DNA of 64,000 bases. Source: DATMGU01 sp035555315 (lineage in GTDB: Bacteria > Pseudomonadota > Alphaproteobacteria > ATCC43930 > CGMCC-115725). A program made the translations under genes and the position numbers. Each line of letters opens with the position of its first letter. The stretch's first letter is position 1. The stretch is from NCBI GenBank assembly GCA_035555315.1, contig DATMGU010000014.1, forward strand, positions 1 through 64,000, written 5' to 3'. Under the pieces are notes generated by a model. The model saw nothing but the letters and a program-made list of their open reading frames with translations, did not search any database and had not been told where the DNA came from. Shown one piece after another: positions 25,267 through 33,709 of the stretch.

Positions 25267-26604
25267 ATGATGCCCAAAAATAAAATGAAACTCGGACTCT
25301 CCATGCGCTATCTCGGCTACCACGATGCCGCCTGGCGCCATCCCGAGGTGCCCCCCGGCGGTGCGACGGATTTCAAGTATTTCCTCAACAGTGCCCTGAT
25401 CGCCCAGCGCGCCAAGTTCGACATGGTGTTCTTCGCTGACGGCATCGGCATCCGGGCCGACGACAATCCCCCCGGATCGCTCGCCCGCACCAACCGCAAC
25501 GTCGAGCTGGAACCGCTGACGCTGCTGGCCGCCCTGGCGCCGATGACCAGTCATATCGGCCTGGTTTCGACCGCCTCCACCACCTACAACGAGCCGTATC
25601 ATATCGCCCGCAAGTTCGCCTCGCTCGACAACATCAGCGGTGGCCGCGCCGGCTGGAACATCGTCACCTCCTGGTCCGAGCAGGAAGCCTGGAACTTCAG
25701 CCGCGACACCCATCTGGATTACGACACCCGCTATGACCGGGCGCAGGAGTTCGTCGACGTCGTCACCGGCTTGTGGGACAGCTGGGAGGACGACGCCTTC
25801 GTCCATGACAAGGCTTCAGGCCAGTTCTATGACCCGGCCAAGCTGCACGTGCTCAATCACCGCGGCAAGCATTTCGCCGTGCGCGGCCCGCTCAGCGCAC
25901 CGCGCACGCCGCAGGGACGGCCGATCCTGGTGCAGGCGGGCGCTGCCGAGCAGGGGCAGGAGATCGCCGCCGCCAACGCCGATGTCGTCTACGCCGCCCA
26001 GGTCGATCTCGCCGGTGCCAAGGCCTATTACGCCGGGCTGAAGGCCCGCATGGCCAAGTACGGCCGCGCGCCGGAGCTGCTGAAGGTGATGCCCGCCGTC
26101 ACCACCATCGTCGGCCGCACGCGGGCGGAGGCGCAGGCGAAGTTCGACCAGTTGCAGGAGCTGATCGATCCGATGGTGGGCCTTGCCAGCCTGTTCCGCT
26201 CGTTCGGCGATCTGTCCGGCTATCCGCTGGACGGGCCGGTGCCGGAACCGGTCGATGCCCCCGTGCGCAGCATCGCCTACAACATGTGGCACCTCGCCCA
26301 GCGGGAGAACATGACCATCCGCCAGTTCTACCAGAAGAAGTCGGCCAGCAGCGGCGGCCTGCTGCTGATGGGCACGGCCGAGGACGTCGCCGATGTCATG
26401 GAGGAATGGATCGCCGAGGAGGCCGCCGACGGCTTCAACCTCACGCCCACCCACCTGCCCCACGGCATCAACGATTTCGTCGATCTGGTGGTGCCGGAAC
26501 TGCGTCGGCGCGGCTCGTTTCGAACCGAATACGAGGGCACCACCTTGCGGGAAAACCTTGGCCTACCGCCGAACACCAACCCCCACGCCGCCGCCGCACC
26601 GTAA
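25267..26604 (+). CDS. FMN-dependent monooxygenase of the NtaA/SnaA/DszA (EmoA) family
   Basis: The 445-residue luciferase-fold protein carries the NtaA-family blocks AKFDMVFFADGI, LEPLTLLAALAPMTSHIGLV, TASTTYNEPYHIARKFASLD, SGGRAGWNIVTS and QGRPILVQAGAAEQG. Relatives use reduced FMN from a partner reductase to cleave C-N or C-S bonds in nitrilotriacetate, EDTA or organosulfur compounds. The start at 25267 has GAAGGA upstream and lies 10 bases after the binding-protein stop. No flavin reductase gene is seen nearby. In EDTA degraders the same combination of oligopeptide-type transporter, NtaA-family enzyme and DAO-type oxidase occurs, which suggests but does not prove an aminopolycarboxylate-like substrate. 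Confidence 0.88.
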   Translation: MMPKNKMKLGLSMRYLGYHDAAWRHPEVPPGGATDFKYFLNSALIAQRAKFDMVFFADGIGIRADDNPPGSLARTNRNVELEPLTLLAALAPMTSHIGLVSTASTTYNEPYHIARKFASLDNISGGRAGWNIVTSWSEQEAWNFSRDTHLDYDTRYDRAQEFVDVVTGLWDSWEDDAFVHDKASGQFYDPAKLHVLNHRGKHFAVRGPLSAPRTPQGRPILVQAGAAEQGQEIAAANADVVYAAQVDLAGAKAYYAGLKARMAKYGRAPELLKVMPAVTTIVGRTRAEAQAKFDQLQELIDPMVGLASLFRSFGDLSGYPLDGPVPEPVDAPVRSIAYNMWHLAQRENMTIRQFYQKKSASSGGLLLMGTAEDVADVMEEWIAEEAADGFNLTPTHLPHGINDFVDLVVPELRRRGSFRTEYEGTTLRENLGLPPNTNPHAAAAP

Positions 26605-26670
26605 CCGCCACCGGTCGCATCGGGGCGGCCGTGATCCGCGGACCGTCGACGATCTAGCCGCTGGCTAAGA

Positions 26671-26771
26671 AACGTCAGTTCCGATCAAAGGCTGCCCTCG
26701 ACAAGGGGCCGGCGCCACGGCCGGACACTTCGAGGGCGTCGCGCCGCAACTGATGCAGGGCGCGTGTCAGG
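26671..26771 (-). pseudogene. relic of a LysR gene (ends kept, middle deleted)
   Basis: Two stretches match the LysR gene at 35095-36006. Bases 26671-26697 match its 3' end (35091-35117, 25 of 27 identical) and 26698-26771 match an internal part (35706-35779, 72 of 74 identical). The 588 bases between those parts in the intact gene are missing, an in-frame loss of 196 codons. The remainder of 26605-26861 holds no gene. Confidence 0.8.
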
Positions 26772-26861
26772 GCCCTGAAAACCCGAGCCTACGCGACGCC
26801 AAGGTCGCCCCCATGGTGGGTAAGCTACTTCCATGGGGGATGGTCCATTGCTCCACACAGC

Positions 26862-27518
26862 TCACGGCACGTCCCAGCCACGGAGGATCGCCATGACCTC
26901 CGATTGTAGGTTGCGGAGATGCCGCAGCATCGAACGGCGGGCCACCTTGGCGTCTCCGGAAGCGAAAGCCGCCAGGATGGCGAGATGCTCTTCACCGTCG
27001 GCCTTAACGCGCCGGATCGGGCTGGATATCTCGAACAGCCGCGTGTTGATCCGCACCTGGCGGATGTGCTTAGCCAGCATTTCATTACCAGACGCGTCGG
27101 CGAACATGAGGTGTAGTTGGTCATCGGCTTTCCAGTGGTCGGCTGCCTGTTCCGCCGCGGTGGCGAGCCGTTCGATCTGGGCACCCAAGGCTGCGAGCCG
27201 GGCCGGCTCGATCCGGCCGACCGCAAGACCGATCGCCTCGCATTCAAGCATCTCGCGCAGCTTCATGCATTGAAAGAACTCGGTGGCAGTGACCTTGCGG
27301 ACGGTGAAGGATCTGGTTCCCTCCCGGACCAGCAACCCCTCGGCCGCCAGTCGGACCAGCGCCTCGCGCATCGGCGTTCGTGAGATTTCCAGTTCCTCCG
27401 CCAACCGACCCTCAATGACGGAGGTGCCGCCCGGTAGTTGGCGCAACAGGATCATCTTGGCGAGCTTTTGGTAAGCCAGCTCGGAGAGGTTAATGTCCGG
27501 TGTTGTGTCGCCTGCCAT
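26862..27518 (-). CDS. GntR-family regulator, FCD subgroup
   Basis: The 218-residue protein has the GntR winged helix (GRLAEELEISRTPMREALVRL, residues 37-57, in two pieces of the same helix pair). An all-helical FCD ligand domain follows with the metal-binding histidines near 136, 178 and 200. I chose the ATG at 27516-27518, which gives the standard length; the frame is open further upstream inside the DapA-family gene. It lies 8 bases after that gene on the same strand, so it is probably the last gene of the 31370-26862 operon. The GTATAC pair at 31403-31419 is a likely target. Confidence 0.9.
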   Translation of the reverse strand: MAGDTTPDINLSELAYQKLAKMILLRQLPGGTSVIEGRLAEELEISRTPMREALVRLAAEGLLVREGTRSFTVRKVTATEFFQCMKLREMLECEAIGLAVGRIEPARLAALGAQIERLATAAEQAADHWKADDQLHLMFADASGNEMLAKHIRQVRINTRLFEISSPIRRVKADGEEHLAILAAFASGDAKVARRSMLRHLRNLQSEVMAILRGWDVP

Positions 27519-27526
27519 GCGGCGCG

Positions 27527-28465
27527 TCAGTCCGCAAGCCCGGCGAGGCGAAGGGCATCCGCTAGCATGGCGACTTCCGCCTCGCCTAGTGGGCCGATCG
27601 GCGGACGCATCCGGTCCGACGGCCAGCGGCCCAGCAAGCGCATGCAGGTTTTCAGGCGTGCGGTCGCATGACCGCCCGGTGCCACCCCATAAACCGCCTT
27701 CGCCAAGGGATAGATCCGGTCGTGCAACTGCCGGGCGGCCACGAGGTCGCTCGCGCGCACGGCCCGGTCGAGGGCGACGATCACCTCCGGCATCAGCACG
27801 GCGAGACTGACCAGGCTGCCTTCGCTGCCGAGTACGAAACACGACAACAGATGTTCGTCGCCCGACGCCATGACCGCCACATGGGGAGCGACCCGCTTGA
27901 CCAGCCGCCGGTTCGCCTCATAGGCACTGGTCTCCCAACTGCCCTCCTTGATGGCCACGACGGAGGCGATCTCGACCAGCCGCTCCAGCACGGCGGGAGG
28001 ATAGGCCAGGCTGCCGGTGTGGACGCCCGCCTGGTACAGCATCAAGGGGATATCGGTCGCCTCGGCGATCGCCTGATGATGGGCGACGGCCATGTCGTCA
28101 TCAAGGGAGAGCGCCCAGGAAAACGGCGGAAACACCAGGACCGCGTCGGCTCCGGCGGCCTGCGCATCCATCGCGTGTCGCGCGGCCTCGCGGCTCTCCT
28201 CCGCATTGACACCGGCGACAATGATCGACTTGTCGCCGATCGCCTCGGCGGCGATCTCGACGACCCGCCGCTTTTCCTCTCGCGACAGGGTGAAGTTCTC
28301 GCCGGCATGGCCGTTACACAACACACCGACGATACCGTCGACCGCGGCCATGTCACGAAAGTGCCGGTACAGCAAAGCGTCGTCGAGGGAGCCGTTGGCG
28401 AGCAGAGGGGTCAGCGTCGCCGCATAGACGCCATCGAATGGGGCGGTTGTCCGATCCGGGATCAT
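27527..28465 (-). CDS. DapA-family (dihydrodipicolinate synthase-like) aldolase or deaminase
   Basis: The 312-residue TIM-barrel protein keeps the Schiff-base lysine (Lys173 in VVAIKEGS) and the catalytic Tyr144 in LMLYQAG. The usual first-strand VYAATLTP and GHAGE (in place of GTTGE) are present. Family members include dihydrodipicolinate synthase, N-acetylneuraminate lyase and the pyrroline-4-hydroxy-2-carboxylate deaminase of hydroxyproline catabolism. Its operon partners are the three subunits of an HcnABC/hydroxyproline-dehydrogenase-type enzyme, which favours the last activity, but no 4-hydroxyproline epimerase is in the window. Overlaps the next gene by 4 bases. Confidence 0.85.
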   Translation of the reverse strand: MIPDRTTAPFDGVYAATLTPLLANGSLDDALLYRHFRDMAAVDGIVGVLCNGHAGENFTLSREEKRRVVEIAAEAIGDKSIIVAGVNAEESREAARHAMDAQAAGADAVLVFPPFSWALSLDDDMAVAHHQAIAEATDIPLMLYQAGVHTGSLAYPPAVLERLVEIASVVAIKEGSWETSAYEANRRLVKRVAPHVAVMASGDEHLLSCFVLGSEGSLVSLAVLMPEVIVALDRAVRASDLVAARQLHDRIYPLAKAVYGVAPGGHATARLKTCMRLLGRWPSDRMRPPIGPLGEAEVAMLADALRLAGLAD

Positions 28466-29616
28466 GCAACCGAACCCGATCTGACTGGTGCACCGCCGGT
28501 CACGAGACGCGCTGGATCGAACAACGGCATCGAAGTCGCCTTACCAAGGATCAGTTCGGCTAGCAGTTCGCCCATATAGGGGCCACTGGTATAGCCGGAA
28601 TGGACGCAGCCGATGACATAGGCATCGGGCACGCCCGGGACCGCGCCGATCATCGGCAGCGCGTCGGAGGTTTCGGATTCCAGACCGAGCCAGATACGGG
28701 CGATACGCGCCTGAGCCAGTGCCGGGATCGTGTAGCGAGCGAGCCGCATATTGCCCATCAGATTGTCGGGGATCGCTTCGACGCCGCCCCGCACGGTATC
28801 GCCGATCCCCTGCCATCCGCCGCCAATTAGGACCGTCCCATTCTCGAATTGCTTCAGCGACAGCAGGCCGCTCGCGACACCCAGAACCGTACGCATCACC
28901 GGCCGAACGCGTTCTGTGACAATCAGCTGGTTTATCAGACATTTGACAGGGATTGTCACGTCGATCCAGCCGAGCATCTGTTCAAGCCAGACGCCGCCAG
29001 CCAGTACCAGGCGTCGTGCGCGGATAACCTCGCCGGTTGCGGTGCGGATCGTGAAACCGCCTCCGGTCCGATCGATGGCAGCTCGATCGACGCCGACAAC
29101 CGCCGTGGCCTCTCGGATCTCGGCGCCCGCAGCGACCAACGCCGCTCGATAGGCGCGGCCGGTAAGGTAGGCACTGGCATAGCCATCGATCTCGCTATAC
29201 GCAGCCAGGATGACCCGCTCGTTGAGGCCGGGCTCGACCGCGCGGGCGCGCGCCGGAGAGATCACCTCGATCGGGGCCCCCTGTTCTCGGCGGCTCTTCG
29301 CCCGTTGCTCGACCATCTCGGCCTCGGCCGGGGTGAAGGCGACGGACATGCCTTCCACCGCCCGGCCTCCCACATCGGCGCCCAGCCAAATAGGGGCATC
29401 GATCCATCTTTGGCGTCCGGCCATCGCGTAGGGGATGAGGGCCGCGCGGGTCATATGCAGGGTCAACGTGCCGGCATTGACGCCGGACGCCTCGCGGCAG
29501 ATGGCGCCACGATCGATGATGACGGTCCGCATGCCGGCACGGGCGAGATGCAGCGCCGTACTCGCCCCCATGACACCGGCGCCGATCACCGCCGTATCGA
29601 AAGACAAGCCGGTCAT
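28462..29616 (-). CDS. FAD-dependent oxidoreductase, DAO family (beta subunit, second set)
   Basis: The 384-residue protein has the FAD fold TAVIGAGVMGASTALHLARAG and the DAO C-terminal blocks RIWLGLESETSDALPMIGAV and YVIGCVHSGYTSGPYMG. It is the substrate-oxidising subunit of the second three-component dehydrogenase. Its start codon directly abuts the stop of the large-subunit gene (29617), and its stop overlaps the DapA-family gene start by 4 bases. The two sets in this window differ in gene order, so they are not a recent tandem duplication. Confidence 0.88.
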   Translation of the reverse strand: MTGLSFDTAVIGAGVMGASTALHLARAGMRTVIIDRGAICREASGVNAGTLTLHMTRAALIPYAMAGRQRWIDAPIWLGADVGGRAVEGMSVAFTPAEAEMVEQRAKSRREQGAPIEVISPARARAVEPGLNERVILAAYSEIDGYASAYLTGRAYRAALVAAGAEIREATAVVGVDRAAIDRTGGGFTIRTATGEVIRARRLVLAGGVWLEQMLGWIDVTIPVKCLINQLIVTERVRPVMRTVLGVASGLLSLKQFENGTVLIGGGWQGIGDTVRGGVEAIPDNLMGNMRLARYTIPALAQARIARIWLGLESETSDALPMIGAVPGVPDAYVIGCVHSGYTSGPYMGELLAELILGKATSMPLFDPARLVTGGAPVRSGSVA

Positions 29617-31065
29617 CTACAGCGGTGCTGGACCGGGTATCGGGATATCCGCATAATCGTATGTACCGGTCAGAAGGTCGATCGGGATGGGGCGCAGCGG
29701 GGGACGGCCGGTGAATTGCCCGGCGCTTTCACGATCGCCAACCCGCAGCGCCATCAACGCGCCGGCGGTATCGCCGCACATCCTGCCCTGGCACGGCCCC
29801 ATGCCGCAGCGGGTCCAGGCTTTCAGCTGATCGACCGTGGCGGCGCCCTCGTCGATCGCGGCATCGAGTTCGGCGCGAGTCACGTCCTCGCAGCGACAGA
29901 TGATCGTCTCCGGCGCGATCGCCGCTGCCTGACCGAGATGTGCCGCCATCAACCCGCTCATCGCCCGGCCGAACCGCTCGTTCCTGGCACGGGATCGCTC
30001 GATCGGTGTCACTAGCCGGTCGAAGGTCGCAGGATCGATACGGCCTCGGTCCCGCGCCGCCGCGAGACCGGTCATGCGGCCCTGTTGGAAGGCAGCGGCG
30101 GCACCGAGGATGCCGCCGCTGTCGCCCGCCACATAAAGTCCCCCGACCGACGTCCGGCCCGTCCGGTCCCGCTCGGCGATCCATCCGCCAAGCGAATGTT
30201 CGAAACGATGCCGAGCACGGAAGATTCGGCTGATCTCGGTTCCCGGCACCAAGCCGTGGCCGACCGCGACGCAATCGATGGATAGCTCACGTTCCAGGAC
30301 ACCGGAAATCGGTCGGCGAGCCGCATCCACGGGACCAATCGTGGCAGCAAGCCCGCCGGCGGATCGCCGAACTCCGATAATTGCGTGCCGGAAGAGAACC
30401 GGTACGCCTCGGCGCTTGAGCAGTGTCACCCAGCCCACGCCGCGTGCCAGCAGATCCGGCCGCGACGCGAGGGCCGGCAATGTGCTCATCCAATCCACCG
30501 GACTGGCGAGGTCAACCACCGCGGCGACCCGTCCACCAGCCTTGAGGATGCCCGCGGCCACGGCGAGCAGCAAAGGGCCGCAACCCGCCACTAAGGTCGT
30601 TCGGCCAGGCAGCATCTGTTGCGACTTCAAGAGAGCGGTAGCGGCGGCGAGGCCGATGACACCGGGTTCCGTCCAGCCGGGAAACGGGATCACCCGCTCG
30701 GTGGCGCCGGTCGCCGCGATCAGGGCAGGTGCCGTCCAATGGGTCGGTCCGTCCTCACCGACCGCGTCGACCCGGAAGGTCTGGGACACCGACCAGACAA
30801 GTTTCCCAAAAGCCGTGCGAACAGGGCTCCGAGCGAGCAACTCGCGCTGTGCATCGCCGATCGCCGCATCGGGGCCAGGGCTACCTCGTCGCGCGAAACC
30901 CGGCGGCATCGGACGATAGACCTGGCCGCCGGCGGCGTAATTCTCGTCGATCAACACGACGTCGAGCCCGTGCTCGGCCGCCATGGTCGCGGCACCCACA
31001 CCAGCCGGTCCGGCGCCAATCACCAGAAGGTCCGCAGCATTGGTCATAAGCGCGGCATCCGTCAT
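29617..31065 (-). CDS. NAD(P)/FAD-fold oxidoreductase with C-terminal Fe-S domain (alpha subunit, second set)
   Basis: The 482-residue protein has the FAD fold LLVIGAGPAGVGAATMAAEHG, the FPGWTEPG motif, a second dinucleotide fold starting TTLVAGCGPLLLAVAAGI and the C-terminal iron-sulfur pattern CRCED with GPCQGRMCGD. I chose the ATG at 31063-31065, which overlaps the stop of the [2Fe-2S] gene (ATGA). The frame is open upstream but would add about 33 basic residues. It is the HcnB/hydroxyproline-dehydrogenase alpha equivalent. Confidence 0.88.
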   Translation of the reverse strand: MTDAALMTNAADLLVIGAGPAGVGAATMAAEHGLDVVLIDENYAAGGQVYRPMPPGFARRGSPGPDAAIGDAQRELLARSPVRTAFGKLVWSVSQTFRVDAVGEDGPTHWTAPALIAATGATERVIPFPGWTEPGVIGLAAATALLKSQQMLPGRTTLVAGCGPLLLAVAAGILKAGGRVAAVVDLASPVDWMSTLPALASRPDLLARGVGWVTLLKRRGVPVLFRHAIIGVRRSAGGLAATIGPVDAARRPISGVLERELSIDCVAVGHGLVPGTEISRIFRARHRFEHSLGGWIAERDRTGRTSVGGLYVAGDSGGILGAAAAFQQGRMTGLAAARDRGRIDPATFDRLVTPIERSRARNERFGRAMSGLMAAHLGQAAAIAPETIICRCEDVTRAELDAAIDEGAATVDQLKAWTRCGMGPCQGRMCGDTAGALMALRVGDRESAGQFTGRPPLRPIPIDLLTGTYDYADIPIPGPAPL

Positions 31066-31370
31066 GATTCCAGTCCGGCGATCGTGCCTGATCGAGCCTG
31101 AAGTCCGTCGCGCAGGGTCACTTGACAGGAGGGCTGACGCCGACCTTCGATCCAGACGACGCATTCCTGGCAGATGCCCATTAGGCAGAACATGCCCCGC
31201 GGCGTGCCGCTACGCGGCGCTTTCCGCAAGTCCGTGATCCCGGAGACGAACAACGCTGTCGCCAAACTTTCGCCGGGATAGCCGCGCAGCGGAACGCCGT
31301 CGAATGTGAAGTCGACGAGCGCCCCACGCTCCACCGCGTCATCGATGCGGCCATTTCCGATCGTCTTCAT
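31062..31370 (-). CDS. [2Fe-2S]-binding small subunit (second set)
   Basis: The 102-residue protein has the cluster motif CLMGICQEC (C-x4-C-x2-C) followed by a fourth cysteine in QPSCQVTL, and the YPGESLATALFVSGI beta-grasp segment. I took the ATG at 31368-31370 as start for normal length. It is the first gene of the leftward operon γ-α-β-DapA-GntR and starts 33 bases from the paired GTATAC operator that it shares with the divergent amino-acid transporter. Confidence 0.87.
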   Translation of the reverse strand: MKTIGNGRIDDAVERGALVDFTFDGVPLRGYPGESLATALFVSGITDLRKAPRSGTPRGMFCLMGICQECVVWIEGRRQPSCQVTLRDGLQARSGTIAGLES

Positions 31371-31402
31371 ATTTGCAACACACTGGTGATCCGACACGAA
31401 CC

Positions 31403-31419
31403 GTATACGAATGGTATAC
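31403..31419. promoter_or_regulatory. paired GTATAC operator in the divergent promoter
   Basis: GTATAC occurs at 31403-31408 and 31414-31419, eleven bases apart start to start, one helical turn. GTATAC is itself palindromic and is the core of many FCD-type GntR operators. The pair sits between the leftward dehydrogenase operon and the rightward amino-acid transporter and ends 42 bases before the transporter start codon. A small dyad GCTTG-T-CAAGC follows at 31425-31435. The GntR protein of the operon is the likely binder. Confidence 0.5.
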
Positions 31420-31461
31420 TGTTTGCTTGTCAAGCAGTGCACTTTGGATCTGAGGGGAAAC

Positions 31462-32271
31462 ATGAAAGCTTTCACCACGGGCCTCGCGGCGCTTGCCGTC
31501 GGTATGGCCATCTGCATCGGCGGCGCGGCATCGGCCCGTTCCTTCGACGATATTCTGTCCAGCAAGAAGCTGGTGGTCGGCGTTAACCCGACCCTGCCGC
31601 CCTTGGCCAAGTTTAACGATCAGAACCAGATTGAAGGCTTCGACGTCGATGTCGCGAAGAAATTCGCCGACATGCTGGGGGTCTCGCTCGAAGTCGTCCA
31701 GGTTGGTTCGCCTGACCGGGTGCCCTTCGTAGCATCTGGCAAGGTCGATATCGTGATGGGCGGCCTGACCCGCACGCCGGACCGCGCCAAGGTGATCGAC
31801 TTCACCGTGCCGCTGCACACCGAGGCGCTGGGCGTGCTGACCACCGAGGCGAAGCCTTTCAAATCCTGGAAGGAACTCAACAACCCGGACGTCAAGCTGG
31901 TCGAGGTGCGTGGCACCACGTCGGTCGACTTCATCAAAAAGAACTTGCCCAAAGCCCAGATCATTCTGCTCGATAATTACCCGGACGTGATCCGCGCGCT
32001 GGCCCAAGGCCGGGGTGACGCGGTGGTTGACGTCATCGACTATCTCGGCATGTTCATGAAGGCCGAAACGGTGAAGTGGAAGATCCTGAACGACGTCAAT
32101 GCGGGGGTCGATTACGACGGCATCGGCGTCGCCAGAGGGAACGAGGCCCTGCTCCGCTGGCTGAACGTGGCGTTGTTCCAGTTGCAGAGCGACGGCGTCA
32201 TCGACGACATCTACAAGAAATGGTTTGGCCTCGAGATGGTCTATCCGATCAAGCCGTCGCCGTATTTCTAG
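31462..32271 (+). CDS. polar amino-acid ABC transporter substrate-binding protein
   Basis: The 269-residue protein has a signal peptide (about residues 1-25, ending AASA) and the family-3 binding-protein features: LVVGVNPTLPPLAKFNDQNQ, IEGFDVDVAKKFADMLG, KVDIVMGGLTRTPDRAKVIDFT and a closing DIYKKWFG. The start at 31462 follows TGAGGGGAAAC. The transporter genes follow in the order SBP, permease, permease, ATPase, and the divergent operon oxidises an amino-acid-like compound, so the two operons probably import and degrade the same substrate. Confidence 0.92.
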   Translation: MKAFTTGLAALAVGMAICIGGAASARSFDDILSSKKLVVGVNPTLPPLAKFNDQNQIEGFDVDVAKKFADMLGVSLEVVQVGSPDRVPFVASGKVDIVMGGLTRTPDRAKVIDFTVPLHTEALGVLTTEAKPFKSWKELNNPDVKLVEVRGTTSVDFIKKNLPKAQIILLDNYPDVIRALAQGRGDAVVDVIDYLGMFMKAETVKWKILNDVNAGVDYDGIGVARGNEALLRWLNVALFQLQSDGVIDDIYKKWFGLEMVYPIKPSPYF

Positions 32272-32339
32272 CGTTTTTCCTCAAAGGATGCGGGGGAGCG
32301 GCACTAGGCCGATCCCTCTCTACCTGTACGGGCGATCGC

Positions 32340-33014
32340 ATGAACTACACGCTCCATTACGGCCAGGTAATCGGCTATTTGCCCGATCTGCTGATCGGTG
32401 CCGCGATCAGCCTGGAGATCGCCTTTCTGGCGTTTTCCGGCGGGATGGTGATCGGCCTGGTAGGTGCGCTGGCACGGACCCATGGCGGGCGGTTTTTGTC
32501 CGCCATGGCGAAGGCCTATGTGATTTTCTTCACCAACACACCGCAATTGGCGCAGATCTATTTCATCTTCTTCGGATTGCCCGATCTGGGGATCTTGCTG
32601 TCGCCGTTTCAGGCGGTGCTCCTGGGCATGACGCTGAATGCGGGGGCTTATCTTACCGAGATCCAGCGGGCCGGCCTCGCCTCGGTCCGTCGGAGTGAGC
32701 TTGAAGCCGCCCAAACCCTGGGCATGAGCCGGTTGCAACAGGTTCGCTATGTGATCCTGCCGCATATCATCCGGATGCTGTTCCCGCCGCTGTCCAACCA
32801 GTACATCATGGTGACGCTGGGAACCTCGATGGCGTCGGTCTTCGGTGTTGAGGAGTTGACCGGCCGCGCCCTGAACGTCAATTCGACGACCTTCCGGTCG
32901 ATCGAGATTTTCTCGCTAACCGCAGCCATCTACGTTGGCATGACACTACTGGCGAGCCTCAGCCTGACAGTCGCCGGACACCACCTGTTCCGTGCCCGGA
33001 TGAAGACGACGTAA
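32340..33014 (+). CDS. amino-acid ABC transporter permease (HisM/GltJ type)
   Basis: The 224-residue membrane protein has the family's TNTPQLAQIYFIFFGLP segment (usually R(N/G)TPLLVQ) and the EAA docking loop ELEAAQTLGMSRLQQVRYVILPH. I chose the ATG at 32340, 68 bases after the binding-protein stop, because it gives the normal N-terminus. It overlaps the second permease by one base (TAATG). Confidence 0.9.
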   Translation: MNYTLHYGQVIGYLPDLLIGAAISLEIAFLAFSGGMVIGLVGALARTHGGRFLSAMAKAYVIFFTNTPQLAQIYFIFFGLPDLGILLSPFQAVLLGMTLNAGAYLTEIQRAGLASVRRSELEAAQTLGMSRLQQVRYVILPHIIRMLFPPLSNQYIMVTLGTSMASVFGVEELTGRALNVNSTTFRSIEIFSLTAAIYVGMTLLASLSLTVAGHHLFRARMKTT

Positions 33015-33709
33015 TGCTCGATCGGATCCTGAGCGAGCTGCCGCGCTTCTTCGGTCCCTACAACCTGATCTTTCTAGGCGAGGCGCTGTTGTCGACGCTG
33101 GCGCTGTCGGCTGCCGGCTGTCTCGTCGGTTGCCTCGTTGGTTTTCCGATCGCCTTGCTACGGCGCACACGGGGTTGGGCCACGCTGCCTTTGCGCGCCA
33201 TCGCCACGGGCTTTGTCGAGCTGTTCCGGCGGGTACCGTTTCTGGTGACCCTGCTGACCATATTCTTCGTCAGCCAAGCGGTCGGGCTCAGCCTGTCGAC
33301 TTTTTCGGTCGGGTTGGTCAGCGTCTGTCTGATCGCCAGCGCCTTCATCTCCGAGATCGTGCGCGGCGGCCTGGCATCGGTCCATGCCAACCAAACCGAT
33401 GCTGCCAGGGTGTTGAATCTCTCAAGCCGGCAGACGCTGGTTCATGTTGTGCTGCCGCAGGCTTGGAAGGTCATCATACCCCCGATCTTCGGCTTTTTCG
33501 TCCTGTTCATCAAGGACACGGCGCTGGCCTCGCAGGTCGGTGTCCTGGAACTCACCTACGCGAGCAAGGTTCTGAACAGCCGGGGATTTTCCGCCGTCCT
33601 AGTATTCGGAACGATCCTGCTTCTTTACTTCGCCCTGTCCTATCCGCTGTCGCGGCTGGGAGCCTTGTTGGAGATCAGACTTGCCGTTCGTCGCTCTCAG
33701 CGGGATTAA
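33014..33709 (+). CDS. amino-acid ABC transporter permease, second subunit
   Basis: The 231-residue membrane protein carries FVELFRRVPFLVTLLTIFFV, matching the RxTPLLVQ region, and the docking loop NQTDAARVLNLSSRQTLVHVVLPQA. KDTALASQVGVLELTYASK is the typical late segment. It pairs with the preceding permease. Its 3' end overlaps the ATPase gene by 29 bases. Confidence 0.9.
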   Translation: MLDRILSELPRFFGPYNLIFLGEALLSTLALSAAGCLVGCLVGFPIALLRRTRGWATLPLRAIATGFVELFRRVPFLVTLLTIFFVSQAVGLSLSTFSVGLVSVCLIASAFISEIVRGGLASVHANQTDAARVLNLSSRQTLVHVVLPQAWKVIIPPIFGFFVLFIKDTALASQVGVLELTYASKVLNSRGFSAVLVFGTILLLYFALSYPLSRLGALLEIRLAVRRSQRD

